Origin: Candidatus Cloacimonadota bacterium
Lineage (GTDB): Bacteria > Cloacimonadota > Cloacimonadia > Cloacimonadales > Cloacimonadaceae
NCBI GenBank assembly: GCA_029565595.1
Contig: JAKQNV010000161.1
Coordinates: 1 to 54,365 of the forward strand
DNA: 54,365 bases
Reading direction: 5' to 3'
Of this stretch, positions 46,559 through 54,365 are shown piece after piece. The position numbers were made by a program, and so were the translations under genes. The notes beneath the pieces are model-generated. The model was not told the DNA's origin, did not search any database, and was given only the letters and a program-made list of their open reading frames with translations. The first letter of the stretch is position 1. Every line of letters starts with the position of its first letter.

Positions 46559-46608
46559 GTTTGAACTTATCAATAACGATGAATCTGAGTCCCAAGGGAT
46601 TGAATAAT

Positions 46609-49600
46609 ATGAAAAAACTGATTTTACTCAGCGGGCTGATCGCCCTTTGCGGAGCGGCTTTTGCCCTCACGCTCAACCTTAATGTGGATCCCGCCGCCTG
46701 GACCGGCCAGACGCGTGGAATGCAGACCGAGCCTCTGTTGGAGCCGGGAGTTCCGCAACTGAATTATGTGCCGGTGCGTGTCCTGCTGCCTTTCGGAGAA
46801 AAGGTGCAAGGCGTAACTATAACCTGTTCCAATCCCGTTCTGCAAAGGGAAAACCTGGTTTTGGACTACGTCCGCGCCCAACAGCCGACTTCGCAGCCCC
46901 AACCCGACGCGACGGTTCCGGATCCGGCGATCTGGAACAGTTCCGCGCTTTATCCTGTTAGGGATTTCGAGTATCTAGGCACGCAGTTCATGCGCGGTTA
47001 CCAGATCGCGGTGCTCAATCTTTTTCCCTGGAAGTACAATCCGGTCGCCCGTGAACTCTTTGCCAGCGCGGATTTCGAGATCGAGATCGACACCGCCTGG
47101 GACGCCGTAACGGCGGAAAAATCCGCCAATTTCTTTGCCCCCGCTTTGAGTGATGCCGACGTCCGCGCTTTGGTTCTGAATCCTGACATTGCCAGCAGCT
47201 ACAGCGCCGCCCCGGCCTGGCGTTCGCACACTCCGCAGAGCCGTCTGATCGACCTGACCGTCCCCAAAAAGATGATCATCGTTACCAACGACGCCAGTGC
47301 GTCCTACTTCCAGAATTACATCCAGTGGCGCGCCAACCAGAACGTCAGCACCGCGGTGTACCTGACCTCGGATATTTATTCTTCCTACACTGGGACGGAC
47401 AACGCCGAAAAAGTCCGTAATTTCATACTCGATGCCTATCAAACCTGGGCCGGGACCTCCGAGCCTTTGGAATACGTGATCCTCGGCGGCGACGACGAGA
47501 TCGTGCCGCTGCGCGGCTGCTACGGCCAGGTGGGCGATACTGTCGATCAACGCATGCCGACGGACATCTATTTCAGCAACCTAGACGGCACCTGGAACGC
47601 CGACGGAGACTTGCTTTGGGGCGAACAGCTCGACGAAGTGGACATGTTGCCCGAAGTCCATATCGGCAGATTTCCCGCGGAAACGGCGGCCGAATTCGCC
47701 AACATGTTCCGCAAGATCGAATACTACGTCAACAACAACACTTTCAGCAACAACATCGCTATCATGTTCGGCGAAAACCTGAACTGGAATCCCGTCACCT
47801 GGGGCGGCGACTACAAAGACGACGTTGCCACGCACATTCCGGAGTCCTACCATCTGCGCACCATGTACCAGCGCGATGGCACCTACAGCGAACAGGGCGT
47901 TTGGAACGCCATCAACAACGGCGCCCACGTGATGAACCACATGGGCCACGCGAACGAAACATTTCTGATGGGCCAGGGCAACAACACCATCGAACAGCTG
48001 GATAACAGCGAATACGGATTCCTCTACACGCAAGGCTGCTATCCCGCCGCTTTTGACCAGGCTACCAGCGGCGACGGCGAAAGCATCGCCGAACATATGG
48101 TCACGACCGACGGCGGCCTCTTTGCCTTTATCGGCAACACCCGTTACGGCTGGTACGCGCCCGGCAGCATCAACGGCGCTTCGGAATTCTATGACCGCCA
48201 GTATTTCGTCGGGCTTTATGAAACCCTGAACACCCAGTTCGGCAAGGCCCTCAGCTATTCGCGCCTGCAAAATCTTAACGCGGCCCTGAGCAACGATGTG
48301 ATGCGCTGGTGCTACTACGAGGTCGTCCTGTTTGGCGATCCCTCCATCGAGGTCAAATACCCGGATCCCTCGCTGCCTTTGCTCAGCCTGGAAAACTACA
48401 CCATTTCGGACGTCGAGGGCGATAACGACGGCAGCATCAACCCCGGCGAGATCTTGCGCATTTATCCGGTGATCCGTAACGAACAGGGTTGGGCCACGGC
48501 CTACAACGTCAGCGTCAGTTTGGAAGACCTTCCCGCCGGAGTGCAGATCCTGGACGGCGGTCTGACCATTCCGCAGATCCAACCCGGCCAGACCAACGAT
48601 CCCAACCTCTTCATCCGCTTGCAATTGCCAACCGACAGCGGCTACGGAAATTACACCCTCCGCCTGGTCCTGGACGCGGTGCACCCGGTCACCAACCTCA
48701 GCATCGGAGTGCGCAAATTCAAGATCGATTATACAATTACACTGATCGACAATCGCTTCCCCTGGGATTGCCAGGTCGGCACCAAATCCGCCCCCATCGT
48801 CTATGACATGGACGGCGATGGCAGCCTGGACATCCTGTATCAGGACGTCTTTGGCGAAGCGTATTACATCAACGGCCAGGGCGACGATTTCGACGGCTTC
48901 TATAACGGCCCGCAGCAGGACATCATGCGCAGCTCGGCCTTTGGCGACATCACCGGCGACGGCAGCCCCGAAATTGTTTACGCCAGCCGCACGGGACACA
49001 TTTTCGCCTCTTCCGGAGAAGGCGTCCAGATCCTGAATTATCAAGGCGGCAGCCCCTTCCTTTTCACTCCGGTGATCGCCAGACTCGATAATTCCGGCAC
49101 GGACAAGGTCGTGGCCGGGTCACTGAACGGAAACCTGCACGCCGTCAATGCCAACGGTACGCCCGTCAGCGGATTTCCGGTCAACCTGGGCTCCGCATTT
49201 TACTCCGAACTGGCAGCCGCAGACCTCGACGGGGACGGCGCTATGGAGATCATTGCCGGCACTCAGGACGGCAAACTGCATATCGTCCGCGGCAACGGCA
49301 CCGAGTCTTCCGGATTCCCCATCCAACTTGACGCCGCGATCACCGGCGCGCCTGTCGTGCTTGACGACAACAGCATCCTGGTGGGCACGAACACCCACGC
49401 TCTGCGTATTTCGCACCAGGGATACATCCTTTTCAACGAGCCGATCGAGTCGCCCATGGCCGGCGGCGCGGTCCTGGCGGATATGGACGGCAGCGGCGAC
49501 CTGGACATCGTTTTTGTCACGCTGGGCGGAATGCTCTATGAGATGTACCAGAACGGCGATGTCGCGGGCGGTTTCCCGGTTTCCCTGGGCGCCAATTTCA

Positions 49601-50223
49601 ACACCCCGCCGCTGATCGCCAATCTGGATGCTGATTACTACCCGGAAATACTGCTTTCCAGCTATATCAATTCGGTTTATGCCTACAACAACGACGGCAG
49701 CCCTGTGGCGGGATTTCCTTTCCTGACCTCGTTCAACGGCTGCACGCCCGGCACGCTCTGCGATTTTGACGACGACGGTATGCTCAAGCTTGTAAGCGGT
49801 TATTCGACCGGCGTTTTGGTGCTCAACCTGCGCCGCGCGGAAACGCCCGTCATGCCTTGGACGACGTATCGCGGCTCGCTCAAGCGCCAGGGCAGTTTTG
49901 CCGCCACTGGCTACGTGGAGGACGGAGACGTTACCGCGCCTGTGTTTTCCGACCGCTTGGGCCAAAATTTCCCGAATCCTTTCAACCCCAGCACCACCAT
50001 CTCTTTCCAGACCGCGAAGGACGGCGACGCCAGCCTTGCCATCTTTAACCTGAAAGGCCAGCTGGTGCGCCAGCTGCAGACCGGTTTCGTTGCCAAAGGC
50101 GACCACCGCCTCGTCTGGGACGGCCAAGACGCAAACGGCAAAACAGTCGCCAGCGGAGTGTATCTCTACCGCCTGCAGACGCGGGACGCCGTCCTCACCC
50201 GGCGCATGTTGCTGGTGAAATGA
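46609..50223 (+). CDS. Exported C25 (gingipain-like) peptidase with FG-GAP-like propeller and type IX tail
   Basis: 1204 residues from ATG 46609 (AAGGGA upstream; the ORF-track extension to 46561 lacks a start signal). Signal peptide MKKLILLSGLIALCGAAFA. Propeptide-like region about 20-215; peptidase core about 220-600 with KMIIVTNDASASYF, VILGGDDEIVPLRG, and the catalytic pair His in VMNHMGHANE (about 447) and Cys in TQGCYPAAFD (about 475). Ig-like strand about 600-710. FG-GAP/VCBS-like propeller about 715-1090 (YDMDGDGSLDILYQ, AADLDGDGAMEIIAG). The end is a complete sorting tail: FPNPFNPSTTISF, IFNLKGQLVRQ, WDGQDANGK, SGVYLYRL, RRMLLVK. C25 enzymes cut after Arg or Lys; specificity here is unknown. 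Confidence 0.88.
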   Translation: MKKLILLSGLIALCGAAFALTLNLNVDPAAWTGQTRGMQTEPLLEPGVPQLNYVPVRVLLPFGEKVQGVTITCSNPVLQRENLVLDYVRAQQPTSQPQPDATVPDPAIWNSSALYPVRDFEYLGTQFMRGYQIAVLNLFPWKYNPVARELFASADFEIEIDTAWDAVTAEKSANFFAPALSDADVRALVLNPDIASSYSAAPAWRSHTPQSRLIDLTVPKKMIIVTNDASASYFQNYIQWRANQNVSTAVYLTSDIYSSYTGTDNAEKVRNFILDAYQTWAGTSEPLEYVILGGDDEIVPLRGCYGQVGDTVDQRMPTDIYFSNLDGTWNADGDLLWGEQLDEVDMLPEVHIGRFPAETAAEFANMFRKIEYYVNNNTFSNNIAIMFGENLNWNPVTWGGDYKDDVATHIPESYHLRTMYQRDGTYSEQGVWNAINNGAHVMNHMGHANETFLMGQGNNTIEQLDNSEYGFLYTQGCYPAAFDQATSGDGESIAEHMVTTDGGLFAFIGNTRYGWYAPGSINGASEFYDRQYFVGLYETLNTQFGKALSYSRLQNLNAALSNDVMRWCYYEVVLFGDPSIEVKYPDPSLPLLSLENYTISDVEGDNDGSINPGEILRIYPVIRNEQGWATAYNVSVSLEDLPAGVQILDGGLTIPQIQPGQTNDPNLFIRLQLPTDSGYGNYTLRLVLDAVHPVTNLSIGVRKFKIDYTITLIDNRFPWDCQVGTKSAPIVYDMDGDGSLDILYQDVFGEAYYINGQGDDFDGFYNGPQQDIMRSSAFGDITGDGSPEIVYASRTGHIFASSGEGVQILNYQGGSPFLFTPVIARLDNSGTDKVVAGSLNGNLHAVNANGTPVSGFPVNLGSAFYSELAAADLDGDGAMEIIAGTQDGKLHIVRGNGTESSGFPIQLDAAITGAPVVLDDNSILVGTNTHALRISHQGYILFNEPIESPMAGGAVLADMDGSGDLDIVFVTLGGMLYEMYQNGDVAGGFPVSLGANFNTPPLIANLDADYYPEILLSSYINSVYAYNNDGSPVAGFPFLTSFNGCTPGTLCDFDDDGMLKLVSGYSTGVLVLNLRRAETPVMPWTTYRGSLKRQGSFAATGYVEDGDVTAPVFSDRLGQNFPNPFNPSTTISFQTAKDGDASLAIFNLKGQLVRQLQTGFVAKGDHRLVWDGQDANGKTVASGVYLYRLQTRDAVLTRRMLLVK

Positions 50224-50296
50224 AAGAAAGGCCTTGACACCGGATCGCCGTATCTAAAACATAGAAATATAAAAATATACTGATAAGGAGCACACC

Positions 50297-51217
50297 ATGC
50301 CCAAAGTACTGATCGCCACCGAAAAGCCCTTTGCCGCCGAAGCAGTGCAACTGATCAAGGCTGAACTTGACAAGGCCGGCTATCCCCACGCCTGGCTGGA
50401 GAATTACACCGATCCGAAAGATCTCCATGCCGCCGTAGCCGACGCGGAAGCCCTCATCATCCGCAGCGACATCGTGGATGAAGCCGTTTTCAATGCGGCA
50501 CCGGATTTGAAAATTGTCGTGCGCGCCGGCGCGGGATACGACAACATCGACCTCAAGGCCGCCACGGCACACAACGTCGTAGCCATGAACACCCCCGGCC
50601 AGAATTCCAACGCCGTGGCCGAACTGGCCCTGGCCATGATGATCTACATGGCCCGCGGAAAATTCAACGGCAAGAGCGGCACCGAACTTTCCGGCAAGAA
50701 ACTCGTTCTTTACGGATTCGGCTTCGTGGCCCGTTATCTGGCCAAAATGGCCAAAGGCGTCGGCATGGAAGTCTTTGCCTACGACCCCTACCTCAGCGCG
50801 GAGATCATGACCAAGGAAGGCGTGACAGCGCTGCATTCCGTCGAGGAAATCTTCAAGACCGGCGATTACATTTCCCTGCACATCCCGGCCACCGCCGAGA
50901 CCAAAAAGTCCATCAACTGGGATCTGCTTGGCCTGGTAAAACCCGCCTGCATCCTCATCAACACCGCCCGCAAGGAAGTCATCGATGAGGAAAGCCTGCT
51001 CAAGGCCTTCGCCGAAAAGAAGAAATTCCGTTATGTGAGCGACATCGAGCCCGAAAAACATGCCCAACTTATGGAACTCTACGCCGACCGTTATTATTGC
51101 ACTCCCAAGAAAATGGGCGCCCAGACCGAGGAAGCCAACATCAATGCCGGCGTCGCCGCTGCGCGCCAGATCGTGGCCTTCTTTGAAAAAGGCGACAAGA
51201 CCTACAAAGTGAACTGA
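50297..51217 (+). CDS. serA: D-3-phosphoglycerate dehydrogenase, type III-K like
   Basis: 306 residues with AAGGAG before the ATG. First step of serine synthesis from 3-phosphoglycerate, NAD-dependent. Substrate-binding motif VRAGAGYDNIDLKAA, NAD fold at about 135-165 with YGFGFVARYLAK in place of GxGxxG, catalytic Arg in INTARKEVID, Glu in SDIEPEK. The usual TPHxGA histidine is replaced: CTPKKMGAQTEEAN. A Lys at this place defines the 'type III-K' enzymes reported from Entamoeba and Bacteroides. No ACT or ASB domain follows. A TTGACA is at 50234-50239. Function as PGDH rather than another hydroxyacid dehydrogenase is strongly supported by the pocket motif. Confidence 0.9.
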   Translation: MPKVLIATEKPFAAEAVQLIKAELDKAGYPHAWLENYTDPKDLHAAVADAEALIIRSDIVDEAVFNAAPDLKIVVRAGAGYDNIDLKAATAHNVVAMNTPGQNSNAVAELALAMMIYMARGKFNGKSGTELSGKKLVLYGFGFVARYLAKMAKGVGMEVFAYDPYLSAEIMTKEGVTALHSVEEIFKTGDYISLHIPATAETKKSINWDLLGLVKPACILINTARKEVIDEESLLKAFAEKKKFRYVSDIEPEKHAQLMELYADRYYCTPKKMGAQTEEANINAGVAAARQIVAFFEKGDKTYKVN

Positions 51218-51242
51218 TCCCGGCTTTCGAAACCACCGATAC

Positions 51243-51275
51243 AAACCCCCGTCACCCAACGGGGGTTTTCTCTTT
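51243..51275. terminator. Rho-independent terminator, possibly bidirectional
   Basis: AAACCCCCGT (51243-51252) pairs exactly with ACGGGGGTTT (51259-51268) with a 6-nt loop, followed by TCTCTTT. Lies between convergent serA and the beta-helix gene. Confidence 0.85.
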
Positions 51276-51302
51276 CACCAATTTCCTCTACTTCAATGGC
51301 CT

Positions 51303-52940
51303 TTATTTGAGCAGGAGCATCCGCTTCGTGATACAATTTCCGGGAACTGTCAGCCGATAAAGATACACTCCGCTGGAGACTGGCTTGTTGCGCGTGTCGG
51401 TCCCGTCCCAGACGAAGGTGCTGATCCCTTCGGGCAGGTTGCCGGAACAGACGGCGCGGACCTTCTGGCCCCTGAGGTCGAAGATCTCCAGAGTGACCGC
51501 TTGCGCGGCGGAAAGGCTGATCCGGAGCGTGGTTGAGGGATTGAAGGGATTGGGAAAGTTATCCAGGGCTGGCTCGGGAATGGGCTGCGTTTCAGAAGCA
51601 ACATCGCTTTGCCCGTATTGCCATTCGATCGCCCCAAGGTCTATTCCGCCTCCGGAAATCCGCGGAGAGCCGAACAGATCATAATATTGCAGATACGGGT
51701 CGTCAGTCATCGCCCCGGCATCGATGCAGGGCGAATCATCCGTCAGTTTCCAGCCCGAGGCAGGGCAATGATCCCCGGCCCCGGCACCACTTGCGGGATT
51801 GGAGAATTGCGGGTCCGCGGTCGAAATGTTCACATTCTGGTTGAAATCGTAACCGCCCATGCCAGTTCCTCCGAAATACGCATATCCCCCTTCAATGCAG
51901 CAGTTTGTGAAGTTGGGAGTGCAAAGTTCGCCGATGCTTACCTCGTTATAGGTTTCCGCCTGGTTGCCCCAAAAGATACAGTTGACGGCCTGCACGTCGA
52001 TGTATTGAAAAAGGCAGATCCCGCCACCCTCGTCGGCATAGTTGTTGCAGACTGTGTCGTTGACTATGCTGATGCCGTTGCCGCTGAAGCTGTATAAGCC
52101 GCCGCCCTGGTTGCCGGTGTTGTTGCAGATCAGGTTTCCCGTCAGATAGGGTGGGCTTCCGCTCCAGACGCACACGCCGCCGCCGAGGTATCCGGTGTTG
52201 TTGAATATTATGTTGTTCACGATGGGTGCGGAAGAATTGAAAAGAAAGATGCCTCCGCCGACGTAACTGGCATGATTGCCTTCGATCCTGTTCCCGTAGA
52301 TGAGCGGGATGCAATTGGCGACGCCGATACCGCCGCCGCTGTCTTTGCACTCATTGTTGATAATGGTATTGCGGGCGATTAAGGGGGTGCTGTTTTCATA
52401 AACGTATATCCCGCCGCCGTTTCCGTAGGAGTAGTTATTCTTGATAAGATTGTCTGTGATCACGGGTGTGGAGTCGTAGATGAGTATCCCGCCGCCGTAG
52501 TCACTGATGTTTTCGCTTATCCGGCAATGCCGGACGCTCACCCGGAAGGCGGTTTCACACGATATGCCGCCGCTGCTGCTGCCCGTTACGACGCAGTGCT
52601 CGATCCGGGTGGAATCGACGTCCCAGTTGGCGCCGTAGATATGGATGCCCGTCCAGAATTGGTTGGCGGCTGCGAACCGGATGCTGTCCTGCGTGGTCCC
52701 GACAGCGCTCAGGCAACCGTCGAGGCTCAATCCGCAGGCGTCATCAAAGAAAACATCCACTCCCGGCTCGATGATCAAAGTATTTGTTTCGGCCACCTGG
52801 ATTTCCACATGCACCCGATAAGGGGACCCGGCAGCGGTCCACGTCCCCTCCACATAGGTTGTATAGATATCAGTTTCGGCGTGTGCCACACTGCAGGCGG
52901 CCAAGACCAGTAACAGTGCAAACAATCCATTTGATCGCAT
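51303..52940 (-). CDS. Exported right-handed beta-helix protein with type IX sorting domain
   Basis: 545 residues from ATG 52940 with AAAGGAGG upstream on this strand. Signal peptide MRSNGLFALLLVLAACSVAHAE; an alternative is a lipoprotein because AACS could be a lipobox. The body has at least eight beta-helix coils of the form NxIxNNxxxxGGGIYxxxSxPxIxxN, as in pectate-lyase-like NosD/Pfam Beta_helix proteins. Two further turns and a PQFSNPAS/DxGA region end in the DLGAIEW motif common in such proteins. The tail FPNPFNPSTTLRIS, IFDLRGQKVR, WDGTDTRNK, SGVYLYRL, RMLLLK is a classic type IX signal. No pectate lyase catalytic residues are recognised; it may bind or cut a polysaccharide. Confidence 0.84.
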   Translation of the reverse strand: MRSNGLFALLLVLAACSVAHAETDIYTTYVEGTWTAAGSPYRVHVEIQVAETNTLIIEPGVDVFFDDACGLSLDGCLSAVGTTQDSIRFAAANQFWTGIHIYGANWDVDSTRIEHCVVTGSSSGGISCETAFRVSVRHCRISENISDYGGGILIYDSTPVITDNLIKNNYSYGNGGGIYVYENSTPLIARNTIINNECKDSGGGIGVANCIPLIYGNRIEGNHASYVGGGIFLFNSSAPIVNNIIFNNTGYLGGGVCVWSGSPPYLTGNLICNNTGNQGGGLYSFSGNGISIVNDTVCNNYADEGGGICLFQYIDVQAVNCIFWGNQAETYNEVSIGELCTPNFTNCCIEGGYAYFGGTGMGGYDFNQNVNISTADPQFSNPASGAGAGDHCPASGWKLTDDSPCIDAGAMTDDPYLQYYDLFGSPRISGGGIDLGAIEWQYGQSDVASETQPIPEPALDNFPNPFNPSTTLRISLSAAQAVTLEIFDLRGQKVRAVCSGNLPEGISTFVWDGTDTRNKPVSSGVYLYRLTVPGNCITKRMLLLK

Positions 52941-53168
52941 TTATCCTCCTTTGCAGAGATGGATACAGCTTTGGCATTCCCCCCATTTTGTTTACTTCCG
53001 TATGTTTGTGTATAACCAACTATTTGTTTTTCAGGTTTTGGGAGGGCATGCGCCTTCCCCCGCCACACGCATCTATGCGATCCGCGGCATTATCCCCAGT
53101 CTCATTCTGGCTGTCAAGTTCTAATTCACCAGATCTGCCCCGAGTTCATTTACGGCAACCCTCCCCTT

Positions 53169-53239
53169 ATCATTACGGGATCAATACGGGATCAATACGG
53201 ATTTCATCCGTATTGATCCCGTATTGATCCCGTATTGAT
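53169..53239. repeat. 71-bp 11-bp-lattice inverted repeat, copy D
   Basis: ATCATTACGGG, ATCAATACGGG, ATCAATACGG, centre ATTTCAT, CCGTATTGAT, CCCGTATTGAT twice. Cores lie at 53169, 53180, 53191, 53213, 53224 and 53235; with the centre at 53202 the whole element is on one 11-bp register. It sits between divergent genes, so it cannot be just a terminator. Confidence 0.95.
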
Positions 53240-53325
53240 CGCGAGAGCCGAGTCGCCAAGCTTATACTAGAGACAATTATCCCGTATAAGCAAATTCCGT
53301 CGGAGAACATCCAGTAAGAAAACTC

Positions 53326-53354
53326 TTGACATAAATTCCAGAAGTAATTTTCAT
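53326..53354 (+). promoter_or_regulatory. Sigma-70-like promoter candidate with a long leader
   Basis: TTGACA (53326-53331), 17-nt spacer, TTTCAT (53349-53354, 4 of 6). If used, the 5' leader to ATG 53578 is about 215 nt and contains GC-rich self-complementary segments (GCCTGCGTCAGGC and GCGGGCTGGCC) with no recognised riboswitch. Confidence 0.35.
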
Positions 53355-53577
53355 GAAAATGTAGACAAGGGTTATGGTGTGCCATGAGTGAGTTTATTTT
53401 CTTGAAGAAGGATCTGACAGCGTCAGGGACCGGAAAGCCTGCGTCAGGCCGCGGGCTGGCCGGGAATTCCTTTCTCAGGGGAACGAAGGATTCGAAAGCA
53501 CGATGATCGGATGGTATCGGGCCATGAATAATGACGCAATGCGGTTGAATGCATCTTAACAACCAAAGGAGTCCCTT

Positions 53578-54365
53578 ATGAAAAAAACCCTCATCCTGGT
53601 TACCCTGTTGCTTGGTGTAAGTATGTTTTTCGCGTTTGCCAACGAGTACACATTTGTCCAGGAAAGCGCGACTTATACTGAGATCACCGGCGGAACCGTT
53701 CTCGTCACCGGAAACATTGACGATGCTCAGTATCTCATCACCATGCCTTTCAATTTTGTCTATGATTCCGCCCTCATCCCCACTGTGGCAATGTCTACCA
53801 ACGGTTATGTGAGTTTCAATGCCGGCACGGTCGGCTTCGGTTATGGCGCGATCAGTTCCACCGCGGTCGGCAACGGCGTTGCCGCCGTTATGAGCCGCGA
53901 CCTGCGCGGCAGCCCCATCGGCGAATTGCGCTATGAAGTTTTAGGAACGGCCCCCAACCGTCACGTGGTGTTTCAATGGAAAAACTGGACGGCTTATGGC
54001 GCCAGCTATGTCAACGATCACTGGAATTTCCAGGTCATTATCTATGAAGGGAGCAATAAGATCGAGTACCACTACGGCCCCCTCAACTTTGAGAGCTCCT
54101 TCACAGACTTCGCCCAGGTGGGTCTGCGCGGCGCCACCAACGCCGATTACACGAACCGCACCACGCTCACCGATTGGACTGCCACCACTGCTGGAGCCGC
54201 CAACAACGCCACCTGCAGGATCGGCTACCTGATCTACCCTCCCTCCGGCCTCAAATTTGTTTTCAGGCCTCCTGTCGCTACAGATCCGCCTAATCCGGCG
54301 GTCTTGACCAGCCCTGCCAATGGAGCTGTTGATGTGCCCCTGACCCAAACGCTTAATTGGGCAAC
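53578..54365 (+). CDS. Exported protein, N-terminal part (open at window end)
   Basis: Not in the ORF track because it runs off the end. ATG 53578 has AAAGGAG upstream and opens 262 codons without a stop. Signal peptide MKKTLILVTLLLGVSMFFAFA. The domain that follows (YLITMPFNFVYDSALIPTVA, STNGYVSFNAG, HVVFQWKNWTAYGA, FQVIIYEGSNKIEYHYG, AQVGLRGATNADYTN) resembles the beta-rich domain found at the start of many FCB-group secreted proteins. Then LTSPANGAVDVPLTQTLNW begins an Ig/FN3-like repeat domain. The C-terminus is outside the window; a type IX tail there is likely but cannot be seen. Confidence 0.75.
   Translation, partial: MKKTLILVTLLLGVSMFFAFANEYTFVQESATYTEITGGTVLVTGNIDDAQYLITMPFNFVYDSALIPTVAMSTNGYVSFNAGTVGFGYGAISSTAVGNGVAAVMSRDLRGSPIGELRYEVLGTAPNRHVVFQWKNWTAYGASYVNDHWNFQVIIYEGSNKIEYHYGPLNFESSFTDFAQVGLRGATNADYTNRTTLTDWTATTAGAANNATCRIGYLIYPPSGLKFVFRPPVATDPPNPAVLTSPANGAVDVPLTQTLNWA

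Larger units (their letters stand above)
52941..53577. other. 637-nt divergent intergenic region
   Basis: Contains repeat copy D, a TTGACA promoter candidate and a long leader before the gene at 53578. Two ORFs of the track here (52784-53227 and 53173-53562) run through the repeat and look spurious. Confidence 0.6.

Noticed and set aside
47581-49044. 487-residue minus-strand ORF
   Set aside because: Antisense to the C25 peptidase; composition is a mirror of the coding strand.

Overview
The window is about 54 kb of GC-rich, gene-dense bacterial DNA. It carries 44 genes by my count: 42 that look intact within the window (two of these have an inferred upstream limit only), one cut off at each end among them, and one apparently broken. 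Eight large exported proteins end in a C-terminal sorting domain of the type IX (Por) secretion kind, with motifs such as FPNPFNPSTT, an IFNLRGQ-like strand, WDG, SGVYLYRL and a final RRMLLxK. This, together with a type III-K phosphoglycerate dehydrogenase, a gingipain-like C25 peptidase and KNH-like/formylglycine-enzyme-like secreted pairs, points to the FCB supergroup. Candidatus Cloacimonadota (Cloacimonetes) is my best guess. This is inference; there is no rRNA or tRNA in the window to settle it.

Layout. 1-7.4 kb: end of a lytic transglycosylase, a pilin-like protein, folC, a secreted double-Cache protein, a DUF975 membrane protein followed by an alkyltransferase-like (ATL) protein, a Sel1-repeat protein and a Nudix hydrolase. 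7.8-12.9 kb: three exported proteins (BNR-like, barrel-like, SBBP-like), then an SdpR/SdpI pair with a palindromic operator candidate. 13-19.4 kb: xerD-like recombinase, then a glycan-assembly run (left-handed beta-helix transferase, polyprenol-phosphate mannosyltransferase, ruvB, flippase, asparagine-synthetase-like protein). 19.6-31.6 kb: two very large exported proteins, then an ovoA / exported protein / MrfA-like helicase operon. 31.7-41.8 kb: a DUF3795 gene with an in-frame amber codon, a PsbP-DUF1838 fusion, an exported protein, obg-dprA, a KNH-like plus tandem FGE-like pair, a small orphan gene and an outer-membrane-like protein. 41.9-46.5 kb: adenosine-specific kinase, thpR, recA, recX, a small membrane protein, nth and yedK. 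46.6-54.4 kb: C25 peptidase, serA, a beta-helix protein and the start of another exported protein.

Genome maintenance is heavily represented (ATL, RuvB, XerD, DprA, RecA, RecX, Nth, YedK/HMCES, MrfA-like helicase), interleaved with surface and secretome genes rather than gathered in one locus.

The most unusual non-coding feature is a family of four near-identical 71-bp intergenic dyads (19493, 32136, 40559, 53169) built from 11-bp units, with every ATCAA/TTGAT core on one unbroken 11-bp lattice through the dyad axis. A fifth, sequence-diverged element (6700-6759) shares only the ATCAA-N6 / N6-TTGAT lattice. I also see one strong and three weaker sigma-54-like (GG-N10-GC) promoter candidates in front of exported-protein genes.
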